Assembly: GCA_030544235.1 (NCBI GenBank)
Contig: CM060484.1
Location: 4,103,031 to 4,167,030 of the forward strand
DNA length: 64,000 nt
Reading direction: 5' to 3'
DNA from: Lepturacanthus savala
Taxonomy: Eukaryota > Chordata > Actinopteri > Scombriformes > Trichiuridae
Each line of letters starts with the position of its first letter. The first letter of the stretch is position 1. Shown in pieces: positions 34,393 to 44,984 of the stretch. Below the pieces are notes generated by a model that was not told where the DNA came from, did no database searches, and saw nothing but the letters and a program-made list of their open reading frames with translations. A program made the translations under genes and the position numbers.

Positions 34393-34630
34393 GTAAGACA
34401 CCGCCACCATGGATGTAGGCAGACCAGTGTACATTTTTTATTTTTAATTGGTTTCCTGAGACTGTGATGTCACGCTGGGAATAGAGACTTTTCCAGAGCT
34501 TTTCTGATGGTTAAAAAGTCCATGACTTAAAAATATGGAATCCAATGATAAGTTATATGTGGGGGTGTCCACCCTCCTGACCAGGTATATCCTGTATGTC
34601 TTATTCTCTGAAGTGTACTTTTGTTGGTCT

Positions 34631-34644
34631 GGCGCCATCTACTG
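34631..34644 (-). promoter_or_regulatory. CTCF-core-like site 3, before the IQ exon
   Basis: The plus strand reads GGCGCCATCTACTG; its complement CAGTAGATGGCGCC matches the CTCF core CAGTAGATGGCGC. It lies about 50 bases before exon 40, in the intron of 34393-34691. Confidence 0.4.
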
Positions 34645-34691
34645 TCTTTATAGAGGACCTGTCTCTGTCTCTCTGTTCTCTCCTCATCTAG

Positions 34692-34801
34692 ACAATGAGC
34701 TCACTGTGGGGAAAGTCTACGCGGCTCTAATGATCTTTGACTACTATAAGCAGAATCGTGCCAAAAGGCTCCAGCAGCAGCATCCTACAGCAGGAACTCA
34801 G
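34692..34801 (+). CDS. cacna1b: cacna1b exon 40: IQ domain
   Basis: It reads NELTVGKVYAALMIFDYYKQ, then NRAKRLQQQHPTAGTQ. VGKVYAALMIFDYYKQN is the IQ-like motif where calmodulin binds to mediate calcium-dependent inactivation. AALMIFDYYKQN is of Cav2.2 type (Cav2.1 has AAMMIMEYYRQS). It ends in phase 0, and the donor is gtgcag. Confidence 0.97.
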
Positions 34802-35653
34802 GTGCAGTATTTAGATAATAGAGTGTTATTATATTATTATTACAGCCTGGTTTAGGCAGGAAATTAACTATAGTTACTCATTCAGGTAACATGATATGAA
34901 CGGAAACGTTTTCTGTACAGTATAAGCTCCTGAATTTAACTGAATTTAGGTTCTATTCTTTATATTAGGCTCAGGCTTTTTATTATATCAATACTAAAGT
35001 CATTTTTATATATAGATATTCATCTTGAGTAAAAGAGAGATCAACTTGATTCCAAAACTGATTGTTTCTTATTTCTTCAGCAATCTTTTGCCAATATGGC
35101 AAACCTGATGTCTATGAAAAATGGTCAGCCTTTGTTTTTTGTTTTATTTTATCACACCGCCTCTGATGTTCTTTTCTCAGGTTCTTATGGACCCTGTTCT
35201 ATAAATCTCAGTTTTGGAGTTGCAAAATATTATATGATAGTCTTTGTTTCCTTATTGTCATTCCAATCGTCCTCAAATATGTTTAAGTCTGATTCCTTCT
35301 CCCATTTCTGTTTGTCATAAACCGCTGCATGGCTTTTGAAGTTTGGTATTCTAGATGATTCTTGCCTTTAATCAATCATCTTTTTATAGTGTGGACATGA
35401 ATCTACTTTCTCTATTTCAATGGTTAAAATATTTTCTTTATTTCTTTATATAAACTATAAATAAATACTATATGGATCTATTTCAAGACATAAATTTCCC
35501 AGACCTGTCCCATTAAAAAATACTTTCTCATGGTAATATTTCTGGACTGAAAAAACAATGAAATAGTCACCATCTGACCAGTGATGGTTGCTTCACTAAA
35601 TGAAGATAAAATTGTCTGTTTCATGTCTCCATTCATGCGTCTGTGTCCTGCAG
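34802..35653 (+). other. Intron 40
   Basis: An 852-nt AT-rich intron. I see nothing in it beyond the splice sites. Confidence 0.9.
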
Positions 35654-35820
35654 AGTAAACTGGGGGCCTTGTTCCGTCCCATGCTGCCCCTCACTCACAT
35701 CCAGGAAATAGAACCTCCGTTCTCCAGCCCCACACAGGCCCTGCCACCCCAGCCTGAGCCAGAAGCCAAACCAGAGGCCCCGCCCACAACCACCGCCATG
35801 TTGTTTACCAGGGACACCAT
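35654..35820 (+). CDS. cacna1b: cacna1b exon 41: proline-rich distal C-terminus
   Basis: It reads SKLGALFRPMLPLTHIQEIE, PPFSSPTQALPPQPEPEAK and PEAPPTTTAMLFTRDT. It corresponds to the mammalian GPVSLFHPLKATLEQTQPA region and is poorly conserved. The proline-rich part is probably disordered. It ends in phase 2. Confidence 0.93.
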
Positions 35821-36221
35821 GTGAGTGATGTAGTGATGTACTATACTATACTATACTATTAACTTACAGTTACTTTTACATTTTTGGAGTGTTTTTTAGT
35901 GTAACACAGTTCATAAAATGAAGAAAAGACAATTCTTATGTCATATTAGGAAACAGTGATATCAAAAGATTAGATATGACAACTGAAAATTGAAGCTCCA
36001 ACAGGTCACACACAGCACTTTTATATAATATTGATATAATATGGATATATTGACCAGCCCAATGGATAACTAGAAAATAGAAACATTTAAATTTGCAAAA
36101 ACTAAATGACATGAAAACCTAGAGAGTTTCTTGTTATTCCAAGTCTTCCCTAAATTTATCCTGATTAATGTGATCATATGACAGCAGTGTTACAGTCCCA
36201 GCTCCTTTGTGTTGTATTCAG
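35821..36221 (+). other. Intron 41
   Basis: A 401-nt intron with a short (CTATA)n run near 35840-35859. Nothing else is seen. Confidence 0.9.
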
Positions 36222-36351
36222 ACTGAACCAGCGGAGTGCCATCAAACATTCCCAGTCTGGAGATGTTTCTCAGGCGGCTCTGAGGCCCAAAGGTCGAAGG
36301 AAACTCCAGCGAGGCCTATCAGAGGATGTTCCGTATTCCACCAGACCTCAG
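36222..36351 (+). CDS. cacna1b: cacna1b exon 42: basic distal C-terminus
   Basis: After completing Ile it reads LNQRSAIKHSQSGDVSQAAL, then RPKGRRKLQRGLSEDVPYST and RPQ. It matches the position of mammalian RQKSSTSLSNGGAIQNQ but only loosely. It is basic and Ser-rich, likely flexible. The donor is gtacac. Confidence 0.9.
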
Positions 36352-36783
36352 GTACACAAACACCAATAAAAACACATCAAATCCAGCATTCCTAAATTAC
36401 TGTGAAGTATAAACTACTGGTCAAAAGTTCAGGGTCACCCATAATCAAGACATTGACAAGGTTAAATACTGATTCATGACCCCACAAATGTGATGCTCCA
36501 GATACTCAACCTGCTCAAAGGAAGGTCAGTTTTATATCTTCTCTAACCAGCTAAACTGTTTTCAGCTGTGCTAACATGTTAGCATCAAGGGTTTTCTAAT
36601 CATCCATTAACCTTCTGATGCAATGAGCAAACACATTGTACCATTAGAACACTGGAGTGATAGTTGCTGGAAATGGGCCTCTATACACCTATGTAGATAT
36701 TGATGCACCAAAAACCAGACATTTGCAGCTAGTGTATCTATCATGCATGTTGCTGCTACACATAATTCTTATTTTTCTTTCAG
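36352..36783 (+). other. Intron 42
   Basis: A 432-nt intron mostly occupied by the Tc1-type MITE fragment at about 36413-36740. Confidence 0.88.
36413..36740 (+). mobile_element. Tc1/mariner-type MITE fragment, copy 2
   Basis: It starts ACTACTGGTCAAAAGTTCAG, close to the Tc1-type terminus of fish MITEs. It then matches 21403-21690 over about 180 bases (AACATGTTAGCATCAAGGGT and TCTATACACCTATGTAGATA). Confidence 0.7.
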
Positions 36784-36912
36784 GAGAACCCGGTTGAGAT
36801 GAAGCAGGTGGAGATGAAGCAGGTGGAGAATGACTCAGACATGGAGGGATATCCCAGCCTGGAAGGCCACTGCAGAGCAGCGTCTCTGCCCCGCCTCAAC
36901 GCTGAGTACTAC
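36784..36912 (+). CDS. cacna1b: cacna1b exon 43: distal C-terminus
   Basis: A 43-codon exon reading ENPVEMKQVEMKQVENDSDM, then EGYPSLEGHCRAASLPRLNA and EYY. An EMKQV pair is directly repeated. EGHCRAASLPRLNAE matches mammalian ESQGRAASMPRLAAE. The donor is gtaagc. Confidence 0.95.
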
Positions 36913-37479
36913 GTAAGCTCCTCACAACTTCACCATGCACATGCCTACTGTTTTATTGCTGACAGAAAATGTGCCTTCGATTTATTCGCAGTTTATCTTT
37001 TTGTTGCATTCTTCTGATAATATCAGGCTTGGAAAAAATGCAGACACTGTGGATACCTCAGATTGTTCTTTTTTTGAGGAAATAATTCAACTAATGGCTG
37101 AGATAGGAGACCTTGGAAAGAGCTGAAAAAGGCTGCTGGATGCTATCGGGTTATGGTTGAAAGCAACTGTAGTGAACAGAATCAGCGCCTGTCATTGCAC
37201 ATCAGTTCATTCTGCTCACCCTGACTTCTACTTTCTATTTTTAATGGAGTTTCGGAATGGAGAAGGACTCAGCAGATTGGATGACATGCAGCAAATTGTT
37301 GAAGATTGAGAGTTAAATTACTGCTGCGAACAAATAGATGAGGACATACGTGTCTGTAATGATGAAGACTGACTGACTATCAACCGCTGTGTTATCAGAA
37401 ACACACAAGATCTAAAATCTGCTGCAGTCTCTCATTAATGTCATGAAGCAGTTTAACTAACTTATTAGAGGCCTGAATT

Positions 37480-37640
37480 AATTACAAAAAGGCAAGGCAA
37501 TATATTGGTATAGCACATAATTCTAAGTGCTCTACATAAAACATTAAAAGCATTGAAATGGAATTTAAAAACAGTTGATTAAAAGAGGAAAAATGTAATT
37601 AATTAAAACTAAATAAGATTTAAAATTGTTACAATACAAA
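37480..37640 (+). repeat. Fish 'AAGGCAAGGCA' repeat fragment
   Basis: AAAAGGCAAGGCAATATATT, then TATAGCACATAATTCTAAGT and GTGCTCTACATAAAACATTA. This is the diverged form of a widespread teleost tail that usually reads 'AAGTGCTTTACATAA'. Confidence 0.6.
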
Positions 37641-37832
37641 CATTCAGTATAAAAAGATAAATGAGTCTCAATATCCAGCCTCAGTGCTGTTTTATCACCT
37701 TAAGATGAAACTGTTGACAGCTCATAATGTTAGTAAATAGGCTTGTTTACTGTCTTTACCAGAGTAAAAGGTTTCTTCATAAAGAATGAAGGTAATTATG
37801 AGAAATAGAGTAGCTACAAGAAACAGAAATAT

Positions 37833-38200
37833 TTAACCTTCCTCTTGTGTTAGGGTCGACCCGTTTTAAATTTTAAATGCATAAAATAACCACTTAAATG
37901 TATTTATTTGCATCAGGTTCCCCTAGTTCAACAAAATAAAACAAAAAAAATGTTTTTACTAAATTATTAAATGCTGTGGTTGAAATGATGACCTTTGTGT
38001 TGTTAGGGTCGGTTTTGACCCAGTTATAAAAATAGGATTATAAAGCAATAATTAGAGACAAAACTGAAACACAATGAATTGCACTTTCAGCCAAATGACT
38101 TGTTCTAATCTTCATTTAATGTTTGTATCAAAGTTCTATTGATAAAAAAATATATTTAGCTTTTTTATTGAAGTAAATAAATATGGATTATATATAAAAA
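37833..38200 (+). mobile_element. Second TTAA-type MITE family (end and interior)
   Basis: It starts TTAACCTTCCTCTTGTGTTA with GGGTCGACCC following, resembling TTAACC-starting piggyBac-like termini known from fish. A second GTTAGGGTCGGTTTTGACCC block lies at about 38003. Interior words recur at 16009-16105. I could not locate the right end. Confidence 0.5.
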
Positions 38201-39194
38201 ATAAAACTAATTTATTCAAGAGATGTGTTCTAATACCTTCAGGAAAATCTGACCTATTTTTACATATGATTCTCTATTTATTATTAGGTTTTTTTATTGA
38301 AATCAATGGATATACTGACAAAAACAAGAGGCCTTCATTCAAACAAGTGCAAAAATGATTCTGTTGTAAAAGAATAAATTATCAGGTCATATCAGAATAT
38401 TACCAGTAGAGATCCACAGTGTGTGTGTTGATTCCACAGCTCCTGATATTTAATTATCTTGGTAAAAGACAGATGATTCAAATGATATTCTTAATTTACT
38501 CATTTTGTGACATATGTAACAGTTTAATGACTTAAGGATTTTTTTCAAAGATCCTGTAGATATTATTCTTAAGATGTTAAATTGATGTTTGGTTAAACTC
38601 AATTATTAAAAAAACGTAATGTTTGATATGTTTCATACAGTGGTCCCACTCCTACAGTCTAATCATCTGTTTTTAAATGGTTTGTTCTTCTTTGTGAGTT
38701 CCAGTAGCTGCTCTTGTCTGCTGCATATGGATGTCACAATGATTTTTTCTGCTCATCATTTCTCTATTTCCTGGATTGCTTCACCTGTCTGATGTGTTTA
38801 GCGCAGCTGTTGGTCTGTGTCTGTGGTTTCGTCTGCTTCTCTCTGACCCTCCTCTCTCCACCATCACTGAACATGTGCTTTTCTTATGTTTATGTTGCAT
38901 TTTTTAGTCTCTTTCTCTCTCTCTCTCTCTGTTTCTCTTTAAAGGATAAGGCTGGCGTTATTTTATTTATATATTATTTTGCCAACTAATTCAATGAAAA
39001 GACTAAAACCAACAATGTGTTAGCCTATTTTTGAAAAGGTTGTATTTTGTTAAGACATGACATGCAGACAGGAACACAAGTAAGTGTTATTTAAGATTCT
39101 GATATCAATTTTAGAACCTGTTGGAATTTGTTGGCCAAAAACCACAATATAGTGTAGTAGGTAGCTGCTGAAAACTTGGTACCAGATAATTTAC

Positions 39195-39380
39195 CTCTAT
39201 TAAAAAAAGGTTTTAAAAATTAAAAACAAAAATATATATTTAAAATGTATCATTCTTTTCCTATTACATTTGACATTTTTGTAAAAAAAAAAATCACGCA
39301 AAATTATTATTTTTGGCAAAAAAAACTATAGAAATGGACTTTTGAATAACAAGAAACCAACATGAACACACAATGTAAAA
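39195..39380 (+). repeat. Dispersed repeat shared with 23.2 kb
   Basis: AGGTTTTAAAAATTAAAAAC, ACATTTGACATTTTTGTA and GAAACCAACATGAACACA match 23190-23400 in the same order. Confidence 0.5.
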
Positions 39381-40180
39381 GCGGTGTGTCCTTCTCCTTA
39401 TAATAAATTTTATTAAGATGCATTAGGAAGGCTGCATTTTATATCCTTAATCAAAATGTGAAGCAAAATATGTTAATTTCTTTATTACTTTACAGAAAAT
39501 GAAGAAAATTAATGTTACCAGTGGCTGCATTTTTCTTTACAAACAAATCAAATATTTACTATATAAACTGAAAAAATCTTCAGTTTTCCTTTATCAAAAT
39601 ACTTGAAGAGGTCATGTTGTGTTATGCAGAAGAGGAAATAACAACAATAACAACCCCAAATACACCAGTAAACCAGCTGCGTCTTTGTTCCAGACCAACA
39701 AAATTAAAGTTCTGTATGTGGCCAACCTTAATCCCATTGAAAACATGTGGGGTGACATTCTTCTGAGGCAAAAGCAAGGAATTCAGAGGAATTGTGAGGC
39801 TGAAATACTTGTTCATAGGTGCCAGAAGTTGGTCGACTCCATGCAACACAGATGTGAAGCAGTTCTTAGAAACCACATATCAAATCAATATTACTTAAGT
39901 GATTCACAGGAATGTTAAATCCTGGAGATTTTTCAGTTTATACAGTAAATATTTGAGTTTCTAAAGATAAAAATCAGACACTGTTATTTCTTTGAGCTGC
40001 TTAATATTCATTTTTCTTCATTTCCTGTGAAGTGATTAAAAAATTGACAGATTTTCCTTCACATGTTGATTTAGGATATAGATTGTGGTTTTCCTAGTGA
40101 TTCAAAATAAACTTTATGATAAGCATTTTGGCGTTACTCATGTTTTTAAACACACTGCTATTATTTTGGACACAGCAAAG
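39367..40180 (+). mobile_element. Tc1/mariner-like element relic with transposase fragment
   Basis: The flanks match the arms of the palindromic MITE at 27006-27447: TGCATTTTTCTTTACAAAC on the left, and TAAATATTTGAGTTT and AAACACACTGCTAT on the right. The centre contains an open frame with a Tc1-type transposase end. The element is internally deleted and diverged. Confidence 0.65.
39619..39918 (+). pseudogene. Tc1/mariner-like transposase, C-terminal fragment
   Basis: A 99-residue open frame whose second half reads NLNPIENMWGDILLRQKQG, then a region ending LVDSMQHRCEAVLRNH. NPIEN-W with the following helix and the SMxxRCEAVxxNxG-like end are typical of Tc1 transposases; the Glu of NPIEN would be the last catalytic acid of the DDE triad. 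The N-terminal DNA-binding part and the first two catalytic Asp residues are absent, so it cannot be active. Confidence 0.8.
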
Positions 40181-40237
40181 AACTACAGACCATTCAGATT
40201 GCTGTTAACTGGGTTATAACAAAAACTAACATTAGGG

Positions 40238-40560
40238 TTCATATAAATCCTGTTTTAAACAACCTACACTGGCTCCCTGTATCTTTTAGAACTGATTTAG
40301 AATAGTTTCTCTTTTTTTAAGGCACAGATTGGCCCCTTTTATATCACAAACCTCCCTATGGTTTTATGATCCTCCACAAACCCTAAGATCTTCCACAGCT
40401 GCTCTTTTAACTGTTCCCAAGGTTGCCACAAAAACATTTTTGGGAGGCTGCTTTAAGCAAAAAAAAAAAAAAAAAATGGAACTCTGCCTTTAAATGTTAG
40501 ATTTGCTGACTCAAGTCAAATATTTGACTTGCTGACTCAGCGGAGAGTTGTTAATGACCC
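40238..40560 (+). pseudogene. LINE ORF2 3'-end fragment (L2/Rex-like)
   Basis: The plus strand encodes PVLNNLHWLPVSFRTDLE before a stop. This is the PVLxxLHWLPVxxR motif near the end of fish L2/Rex-type reverse transcriptase proteins. Further stops and an A17 run (about 40460-40476) interrupt it. Confidence 0.6.
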
Positions 40561-40827
40561 GAAACTCAAATCGTATCTTTTATGTAGCTTATAACTAGCA
40601 ACTGTCTGTTTTAATCCTTTACAATTTTCATTTTTATTTAATGACTTCTTTATGTTTCTCCTTCTTTCCAACTTGTAACTTGAGAGTATGTAAATGCTAT
40701 TTGCTCTTTTAGTAACACACATTTTCTCCTTGTGTATGTGTCTTGTTTCAAACTTTGTTTTTTGAATTGTGTAATACTTATTGTTATTCATAATAATTGT
40801 GTTTTTCAAACCCAGCCACTTCTGCTG

Positions 40828-40962
40828 TGCATGTTTTATTTCCCTGCTCCAACACATCTGATTCGAATCATCAGCTTGTCATCAAACTCTGAAGCCCAAT
40901 AACAATCCGTTCACTTGAATCAGGTGTGATGGAGCAGGGAATCATCTAAAACATGCAGGGCA
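40828..40962. mobile_element. Fold-back MITE
   Basis: The arm GCATGTTTTATTTCCCTGCT, with CCAACACATCTGATTCGAA following, is matched in reverse by TTGAATCAGGTGTGATGGAG, then CAGGG and AAAACATGC. I recognise this as a common fish interspersed repeat with palindromic arms. Confidence 0.7.
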
Positions 40963-41739
40963 TGGCAGGACAGGAGTGCCAAGACTTTACTATTTTTAAT
41001 AGAAAACTAAATGTCAGTATATTATGCAAGTCTAGTGAGTATTTACAGCAGCAGGAAGGAGTCAAAATAAACTACAGTGTGTTTTATTAATAGTTTTTAA
41101 CTCTTGTGCTTGTTTTTAATCCATTTATTGTTCCCAGTCAAATTTAACCATTGTAATAATACATTTAGATATAACTTCTTATGGACATTAAACGTTTTTA
41201 ACTTTTATTTCTTATTTATGGCCTGTATGTCTCATTGATCTGAACTTATACATGTATGAATTCAAGTTCTAAAAAACACAATTTCTGGATGATTTTGACT
41301 ATAAGAAATTAATCAGATGTTAAATAAAATAATCAAAGTTACCAAGGACATTTGTTTTTAAAACATTTAAAATGCGGCGCGCGTGTGTGTGTGTGTATGT
41401 GTGTGTCCATGTTCATCTGACAAATGTACCTGTATCTGAGTTCAGTTTCTCACATTAATTCTGGTCTCCTCCAAAACTTTGAAACTGATTTGACCTGATT
41501 AAACAACAATTGCGCTCTGTGACACAGAGAAGTCAGATAATTCAGGCTTTGGATACACAGAAAGAACTTGTTAGTAAATACAGTTGTTGGTCTTTTCATT
41601 AGATTTGTTGTCAATAAAAAATGATATAGAATATCTCCACCCTTCTCGAGTCTCTCCTCTTCTGTCTTCCCTTTCTCCTAATTTCAATGCCCACTGCTAA
41701 TGTTTTGCCCACCTCCCTCTTGTGTGTGCCGTCTGATAG

Positions 41740-41778
41740 CGGATCCACCCTCGCCACGCCCCTGGGACCCACCTGGCA
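41740..41778 (+). CDS. cacna1b: Candidate 39-nt cassette exon (exon 43a)
   Basis: The stretch from CGGATCCACC to CCACCTGGCA lies between gccgtctgatag and gtatgt. It is phase 0, like the borders of exons 43 and 44, and would insert RIHPRHAPGTHLA between AEYY and PIVDLSP with no frame change. About 70 per cent of its bases are GC, against an AT-rich intron. Cav2.1 carries a small basic cassette at the same junction. No transcript is available here, so this remains a prediction. Confidence 0.5.
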
Positions 41779-42671
41779 GTATGTACCACCTGTTGTGCCA
41801 CCTCTTTGTTTCCTTTTTTCTTCTCTCTGGCTCCTCTTGTCCTTGTCCTCCTTTTCTACTTCTTCTTCTTCTCTCATGTCTGTGTTTGCATCCATGTGCT
41901 CCTCTCATCTCAGGGCGGAGTTCACAGCCTCCTGCCTACATATACAGTAGCGTGTACTCTGGTCATTCCATGAAATTGCTGATGGACGTACTACATGCAA
42001 CACACACATTTTCATTATCCACCAAACATATTAAGAGTTCATCCCTGGAAGAGTATGTGTATCTGGGGAACTCTGTCTTGCTTTATAGCCTTTCACTACT
42101 AACAACAGTGCTACACCTTGGTAAAACGTGTGTGTGTGTGTATGCGTGTGTGTTATGTAGTAATGTAGTAGTGTATAGTTTTCTCGTGAGTGTGTGATTG
42201 TGTAACAAGGCAGGGACAGTGCTGTTGCTTTCCTGCTTTGAAATAACTATTTTCTATCAATTACACCACTAAAACCCGTCCAACCTTACCTGTCATTTGA
42301 TGATGCGTTCAGTCTTAAAATCGTATTCTTCATTCATTAAATTTAGAGTAAACAGAACTAATTTATTTTATCGTTTATCTTCCCTCACCTACAAAATCTT
42401 AAAGAGGAATTTTTACTTTTTTCCAATAGTATAATATTCCATTTCTCTAAAAAGCACAATTTTAAGACTGCAAAGTAAATAAAATGACCTGGTAATATCA
42501 GTATATTTGCATTAATGTGATATTGTTGTCTGACTGTAGCTACAGGCTGTACTGTGGGGCAGGAACAAGGGGAACAGCACAATAATTATGAGTGAAATAA
42601 CAAAAACTAAACTCCAAACACTTATGATTTCTGTAAGAAACCAAAATCATTAGATATTATCTAGGCAGTAA

Positions 42672-42685
42672 CCAGCAGGTGGAGC
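42672..42685 (+). promoter_or_regulatory. CTCF-core-like site 4 (one mismatch)
   Basis: CCAGCAGGTGGAGC matches the CTCF core except for A at the twelfth position. Confidence 0.25.
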
Positions 42686-43899
42686 GGTAACTCGGTGGCT
42701 GTTCCAGTTCCCTATCACATCAGTCTGCCTGGTAGCTGTACTGGTCAGTAAAATAGGAATCAGGTGGGGTGAGCGTCAATGACCACAAAGCATTAGTTAA
42801 AGTATTATCCCCTGGTGGGAAATAGGTGAATGTAAGATGAAGGAATACATCACTGTCCCTGTTATCTGAATCTGCAGCTCCCTTTAGCTCTATAGATGGA
42901 TTTTAGACATCCAAGCAAAGTTAATCTGGTATTTGCAAAGCCACAATGCCACAAAGGTCATTGTCCACACCTCACCTCTTCTTTGTTTCGCTAGCGGAGA
43001 GACCTGCTAGCTTACAAATGATGTAAGTTCTGTAAGTATTGGAGTTCTGTCACAGATTTGTGTTCGTTCTTCTCAAACCTTTCCAACAAGTTTGCCTGGA
43101 GAGAGAAAAAAAATGGGGTTGAACGTCATTCTTTAGACAAAAGGATGTCTCGTGGTTGTATCGTGTGTGTCGTGGCTACATTGGTGATCTAGTACAGTGG
43201 TTTGTGTCAAACCACCGCCGCCGCCCCTCCGCTCTATTCTGTCCTCGTGCCTTCTAAGCCTGCCAGACTATACTCAAGACTTTCCTGTAGATGAGAACAG
43301 AAGCTTCCTCTTATTTTTATAGAACATTTCAAATCGCTCACTAAACTTCTGAGGACGCCCAGGATAGTGACACCAATCTTTTATCTGTTTTAAATACCTT
43401 TGAAACAAAATGAGGGCCTTGGTTTGAATCAGTTGCATAACACACACCAAAATGTGAGAAATACTCAGTTAGCAGTAACTCTGCTACTGTCTCACATTAT
43501 TCCTAGGAGTATGCTAGGTTTCCAATGGGTAAAGTGATCTATTCTCACACAAAAATGAACCTGAATCTGAAAAAAGGCAGGTTGCCGATGTGCTGCAGAC
43601 TCTTAACCAGTCCCATATTACAGCCGAGACATGTTGGATGTCATTATTATGATTAATTTTGCCGCAGAGCTGAGCCTGCCGCTATGGTTCATTCTCTCAA
43701 ACAGTTCTCTAGAATCATCGTGATATAATCAAATTATTGTTCCCATCACAGTTTCATGTGGCATTACCACGTCATTTTCATATAATTTACCATAATCTTC
43801 CATGCAGGACCACTTTTTATGTCTAGAATTGGCTTTTTAAATATTTTTTAAGCATTGCCTCTACTGTACTCATCCTGCTTCGTAGTATGGGCCTTTATT

Positions 43900-44470
43900 A
43901 TTTCTCCCTTCAACCTCTAGTCATGGCATCTGCTCTGTATAAGTCCTGCAGCACTCCCCCATTTACAACGATAGCTTGATTTCTAATATACTAATCCCTA
44001 GATTCTATCAATATAGGTTCTTGAATGTTTTTTTGCCCTCGACCAAGGACTGACCTTTCTGTTCTTAGAGGTTAACTACTGGTGCAAGTTAAACTCACTG
44101 AAGCACCAGGGTCAACAAGGATTTTACACAGCTTGCCCCCTGTTCTTGTCCTTAAATATGGTCGTTAGTGTTCCAGGCCATGGGGACTGAATATCCCCTA
44201 TTGCATATTTTCAAGAAGACAGAGGAGTTCCTCCTTTGACATCTCTGTTAATTCCCCCTCTGTAGGCTATCCTTTGTAGCCTGAGGGCCATCCATGGCCC
44301 AATGGTCTCCCCTGATAAGACATTGATCCTTGTTGACAGCTGAACCTCCTCCCATCCTCTATTCATGTGTCCTCGGCATTTACAATGGTAGTAAACACTA
44401 TGTATGTTAACTTGCCGGCACTGACAGCAGCCCTGTGTATTGTAGGAACTCTGCTTCTCTGAAATTCAAG
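43900..44470 (-). pseudogene. LTR-retroelement relic: zinc-knuckle and protease remnants
   Basis: On the minus strand, about 44455-44345 reads a degraded CCHC zinc knuckle around HCKCRGHMNR, with the first and last Cys replaced. Downstream on that strand, at about 44145-44080, KILVDPGASVSLT resembles the retropepsin active site (usual D-T-G changed to D-P-G). A stop follows soon after. The order gag knuckle then protease fits a Ty3/gypsy or related LTR element. No LTRs or intact frames are visible, so it is dead. I describe only what is present. Confidence 0.55.
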
Positions 44471-44970
44471 ATTTGACTTATTCTAGACCTCCAAATTATT
44501 AGCCCAGTTATCATCAATGTCTCACATGTCATTAATGCTTACCTCAAAGGTGGAGAAGTAACCCCACTTAGCAGCATGTCCAAAAAAATCCATCCTAGAC
44601 TCCTCCACTGTGCTCTATGAACTATTCCTTCAAGCTCTTGATTTTCTTCCAGTATCAATGTAAATTATATAACTATTTGAATTCTCAGAGCTGCCAGAGT
44701 AGGGAAAGTCACAACTGCTCAAGCACCTTTTTGCCAAACGTCTGCCGAACATGCCCAGATCGTCGAGGGGCACTTTGCTTTACACACATCACTCATTCCC
44801 ATTTAACTGGCTTCTGCCAAAACCAGACTTGGAGAACTACATTGCATTCATTGGATTTGCGTTTGCTGTTAAGGCACAGCCCCTCCATTTCTGTCTAGCT
44901 GTGACTTGTATTTGGATAGGGACCATCTGTTCCATGTTGACAAGCAACTCAGGATACAGGCGGGGGTATA

Positions 44971-44984
44971 GGGGGGGGGGGGGG
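44971..44984 (+). repeat. G14 run
   Basis: Fourteen consecutive G after CGGGGGTATA. Length polymorphism or assembly error is likely here. Confidence 0.85.

Noticed and set aside
41611..42197. Long open frames on both strands around 41.7-42.2 kb
   Set aside because: They arise from low-complexity pyrimidine-rich sequence. Only the 39-nt segment with splice signals inside is plausible.
44971..44984. G14 run as a G-quadruplex
   Set aside because: A single long G run with one shorter neighbour; a quadruplex is possible in principle but nothing shows a role, and run length may be a sequencing artefact.
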